Made by a program: the position numbers and the translations under genes. Below, piece after piece: positions 60,124 to 64,000 of a DNA stretch of 64,000 nt. The DNA lies in the NCBI RefSeq assembly GCF_964204645.1, contig NC_134025.1:310001-374000 (forward strand), read 5' to 3'. The notes below the pieces were generated by a model. That model searched no databases. It was not told the origin of the DNA and saw only the letters and a list, made by a program, of their open reading frames with translations. The number at the start of each line of letters is the position of its first letter. The first letter of the stretch is position 1. The DNA comes from Tubulanus polymorphus (taxonomy: Eukaryota > Nemertea > Palaeonemertea > Tubulaniformes > Tubulanidae).

Positions 60124-61977
60124 CTGAAATGAAAATAACAGATTCTTCAATATTTACCAAATTCTATTGCAGGAAATCATGAAATAAACTGTTGAAATGC
60201 TGTCTTTGTATACATACCACTTATTGCTTGGAGGAGTTGAACATGTTAAGGACCAGAATTCAGTTTATTTCCAAACGGAATAAAATAAAATGCAGAATGA
60301 TTATAACGGTTATTGAATTTGTCTCCAGCAAGTATCTGTATCCATCTTCAGCTCACTTCACACACAGCTATAGATCTGAGTTCCTTACAGCGACCACTGA
60401 ATCAACTTAATCATTACAACTGAAATAATGATAACACATTCTATATGAATACATATGAAGCACATCTGAAACCAAAGTGATAGAAAAATAGAAAGTTGTA
60501 AAATGTTTTCTGACGCAGTCTGATTTGTGTCAGATTGTAACTGTAGAAGTTTCACTCATTGTTTCAGTCTAATAAGAGTCATAACTGATGTACATGTAAC
60601 ACTGACTGTGTAACACTGCAGTCATTTGTTCACTTATTCCTCCTCAGTTTGAAGAATGTTTTATTCTCTCATCTTCATTAGCGATAAGAATCATTCTCAT
60701 CGGTGTAACTACAACATCGTAACATTTCTACTTATTCAATCATAGAGGGAATGAGGAGTATGGCGCTTGGGTATGGAATGAGACAGAGTATGGGATTTGA
60801 CACGTTAGGGGAGGATAGGACATTGTGATAAGGTAAGGTCAGGTTGGATGATGCAGGGTTGTTTGATATGGCTGGATTAGATGATCAGTTTAATATAGAA
60901 CTGTTTGGGGTGGGTGTATGTGGTAGTGTACGATGTATAGTTAGGGAGGTGTATGATAACGGATTGAAAGGTTGCCGGTAGAGGGCGGTACAGGTGTGAT
61001 GCTGGTATGGTATGTGTAAGGTAGGGGTGTTGTTTTTAAGGATAGGGTAAGGCATGATGCGGGGTCAGGATGTTTGGTGTTGTTGAGGTGAGGGTGAGGT
61101 CGGGGGTGGTGTCTGTGGAAGGTTGGGAGGTACGTGATGTGATATAAGGGGTGGAGCTAGGACAGTACAGGGTGTGATGAGTGATTGATGGGGTCGGTCC
61201 ATCTCTCAGTGGCCTACAGGCCACTCCCTTTAGACATCTCAATGCAATTCCTATTCTTATTTAGAATTTTTCACTATTTTTCATTAATGGCTGTTGAGTG
61301 AAATTAGCCAGTTTAGAGCTACCTAACTAACATATGCCATGATAAATAGCATCACTGGGTAAAAATGAATTCACGAGTAGTGGAATGAGCTATGGATGTG
61401 ACGTCTAAAACCTTGTTAGTGAACGACTTGAAAATCTTAAGTCTATTTACAATTGCCGACAAACCTACAATGAACTACTGGTTGAAAAGTAGTCGAGACA
61501 CTAAAATCAATCAGATAATGTCAAACTAAATCTTATGGAACAGGTGAGATATTTTTTCAAGCCTCCCATTCCCTCAAACTACTCCTCAATTCTATGTGAA
61601 ATACTAGGAGACGATACCCGCAAGATATTGAATATTAAGACACCCTCGAAACAATGATAAATCAGTAACAGTATTTTACATGTGTGTCACATGATTCATT
61701 TTAACAAGTGAACGATTCATGAAGCAAATGACGGCAAAATCTTCTGATTCACAAATATCTGAATAGTTTTTACCCAACTACAAGCTTTACGAATAGCAAA
61801 CTGATGAGAAATAGACTCTGAACCCACAATTAAATTATTCAAGATTTTCTGTGAATTATTTCTCTTATATTTATCACGTTACACCCAGTGATACATTAAA
61901 CTTAGCACCTCCTCTCTCTCACTCTCTCACTCTCACACACTTTCTTATTTGCCATTTTTTGCAATGATCTTTAAGCA

Positions 61978-62120
61978 CGTGAGGTAGGAATAGACCACTG
62001 CCCACTCTCTTAGCCAGTAGTGGACTACCCTTTTGACGCCACTTTTGTGCTTGGTGGCTTTAAGCTCACCTTTCTTGAGTCGAGGTAGGAATAGACCCCT
62101 GCCCGCCATCTAGGCCAGCA
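61978..62120. repeat. Direct repeat inside the foldback element
   Basis: GAGGTAGGAATAGACC and CTGCCC recur about 100 bases apart (61,980 and 62,081). Both are followed by a variant of TAGCCAGTAGTGGAC or TAGGCCAGCAGAACAC. Confidence 0.7.
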
Positions 62121-62659
62121 GAACACTAAACCTTCGAATTGCTCTCGGACCCCACTCTTTTCATGTTCTTTCTTTTTCTTATGGCTCTCTCTCTATCTCT
62201 CTCTATCTCTCTTTGCTTTGTATCAGTACCACCCGGCAGTAAGTGAATATATAGGAAATATAGTAATTGAACTGGGTTTAAATCCATCCCAATCAGTGCT
62301 TTTAAAACCAGTAGTAGGGCAGCAGTTCACTATAGTCAGACAGAATCATATCATTGTTTGATGATATTGTTTATTTGCAGCACCATTTGTTCCATGAAAC
62401 AAGTTTCAATTCCTAAATGAATCAATGAATTCAATCTTCAATAGCATCATTCTCGATGTATCTCATATAGAGATTGTGGAATAGTAAGCGCGGGAAGGCT
62501 GTATAAGGCTAGGTACGATACTACTGATATAAACCCTTGAAGTATTTACATCCAAGTTGAAATCACTCTGTTGAGTTCTATCCTGTCAAGGACATGCTAA
62601 AAGCCCATCTTATTCATCAACGCGTATCAGAATTTTGCGCGTACCTATATTTCGTAAAT

Positions 62660-62965
62660 GAGCCACGCATTCAAAACGACGGGCTTTCTATACAGGCTTG
62701 TATTCAATTACACTGCACAATATGTCAGTGAAGAGACATAATGAATGCAGATCAAAACACTAGTTCAACTAGAGAAAATACACATGTGAGTATTTTCAGT
62801 CAATACATATTTGAGTGAAACTCAACTCATTTCAAAAATACCCGTGTACTCAAAACGACAGGCTTTCTACACAGGCTCGTACTGTATCCAAACTCCAACT
62901 CTGGACTGGTCCACTTTCTACACGGGCTCGTACTGTATCCCAACACCAACTCTGGACCGGTCCAC
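62660..62965. repeat. Three related copies of a 40-60-base unit
   Basis: TTCAAAACGACGGGCTTTCT at 62,670 and TCAAAACGACAGGCTTTCTA at 62,850 are related, and a partial copy (CTTTCTACACGGGCTCGTAC) lies at about 62,914. The two right-hand copies also share CTCCAACTCTGGACTGGTCC-type sequence. Confidence 0.7.
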
Positions 62966-64000
62966 TTTCTCTGAATCGCATTACCCTACCCCAACATCAC
63001 CCGTGTACTGTCCTATCACCATCCTTGTCACCATTTCCCTACATTTCAGACAGAAACAGATTTCTATCTAAAGAAGTTGTGGGGGGGGGAAGGACAACAT
63101 CTGTTATATGAGCCGTACTTCAGTACTGTCTCCTGATGAGTGAAAGAGCATCAGGAGCATCACTCATCATTGTTCAAAACATTCAACTGTGGTCCCATTC
63201 AAAACACAGCAAAAACCCTGCTACTAGTGAAAACATGGATAAATTCACCCTTACCTCAACAACACCAAACATCCTGCCCCCCCACATTACCCAAACTTAC
63301 ACTATCCTTAACACTCTACACACACCGCCCCCTATCTTACACATACCATACCAGCATCACTACGACACAACCTCCCTCGCCAGGGTCTGGTTGCGTTCCG
63401 CTGAATCTCACATCTGGATAATTACTCCGCAATAATTGGCTGAATAATTCCTCGTATTTCAATAGACCGATGAATAAAGAGATGCAGTCGGCGTTTGTCG
63501 ACGTGAGCGACAGCAGGAAGCGACCCGAGCCCTGGTGAGTGAGGATGCTACTGTACCGCCCTCTACAAGCAACCTTTCAATCCGTTATCATACACCCTCC
63601 GAACATACACACCGTACACTACCACATACACCCACCCCAAACAGTTCTATATTAAACTCATCATCGAATCCAACCACATCAAACAACCCTGCATCATCCA
63701 ACCGACCTTACCTCATCACATTATCATATCCTACCCTAACAGTCAACTACACCATACCCTGCCCCATTCCATACCCAAACCTCATACAACTCATTCCCTA
63801 TATGATTGAATGAGTGGAAATGTTACGATGTTGTAGTTACACGGATGAGAATGATTCTTATCGCTAATGAAGATGAGAGAATAAAACATTCTTCGAACTG
63901 AGGAGGAATAAGTGAATAAATGACTGCAGTGTTACACAGTCAGTGTTACATGTACATCAGTTATATCTCTATTAGACTGAAACAATGAGTGAAACTTCTA

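Larger units (their letters stand above)
60545..64000. mobile_element. Large inverted-repeat (foldback) element, running off the window
   Basis: The left arm, 60,545 to about 61,110, matches the reverse complement of the right arm, about 63,230-64,000. The arms share blocks such as GTTTCACTCATTGTTTCAG, GTAACACTGACTGTGTAACA, TTAGCGATAAGAATCATTCT and CAGGATGTTTGGTGTTGTTG. The arms differ by scattered substitutions and indels, so the element is not very recent. The right arm reaches the window edge, so the outer boundary and any target duplication on that side are not visible. The central 2.1 kb has no convincing gene. Confidence 0.85.

Noticed and set aside
63136..63813. Thr/Pro-rich frames near the right end
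   Set aside because: They lie within the right arm of the foldback element, and the same sequence inverted on the left arm is not open in the same way.

Overview
The window is animal nuclear DNA. The genes are split into many short exons with GT-AG introns of about 60 to 1,500 bases, and the proteins are metazoan families (ionotropic glutamate receptor, membrane aminopeptidase P, mitochondrial ATP synthase subunit b, a TALPID3-like centrosomal protein). Short introns, abundant minisatellites, tRNA-derived SINE-like elements, foldback elements and a 5'-truncated LINE suggest a marine invertebrate bilaterian, but I cannot name the species.

Layout from left to right. Bases 1-9,467 hold no supported gene, only tandem repeats, a long CTG tract and a composite SINE. 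A minus-strand gene resembling TALPID3/KIAA0586 occupies 9,468-15,264 (seven exons, probably incomplete at the 3' end). It is arranged head to head with the ATP synthase subunit b gene (plus strand, 16,175-18,128, eight exons, complete), and a gap of about 0.9 kb between them probably acts as a two-way promoter. A 30-bp array (18.3-19.4 kb) and a second minisatellite (19.56-19.97 kb) fill the space to the next gene.

Bases ~19.7-43.09 kb are a recent tandem duplication. Each unit carries a complete 21-exon minus-strand gene for a secreted, C-terminally anchored Xaa-Pro aminopeptidase (XPNPEP2-like): copy 1 at 20,228-28,695 and copy 2 at 30,081-42,065. Copy 1 has two Gly-to-Asp changes inside the catalytic HxTxH motif, whereas copy 2 keeps the canonical motif. 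Copy 2 carries a 3.9-kb TIR transposon in one intron, which itself contains a nested 1.46-kb TIR element and a small spliced reading frame. The matching site in copy 1 is empty.

Bases 44,487-55,630 encode a complete 18-exon NMDA receptor GluN1 subunit on the minus strand (966 residues), with VNTR arrays in many introns. From 55.6 kb to the end there is a SINE, a broken LINE reverse transcriptase (56.8-57.95 kb), small palindromic elements, one orphan candidate exon (59,969-60,123, minus) and a large inverted-repeat element whose arms lie at 60.5-61.1 kb and 63.2-64.0 kb.

The genes do not form a pathway. The points of most interest are the aminopeptidase duplication with its altered catalytic motif, the nested transposons with a spliced cargo frame, and the way tandem arrays pervade introns and in one case extend a coding exon.
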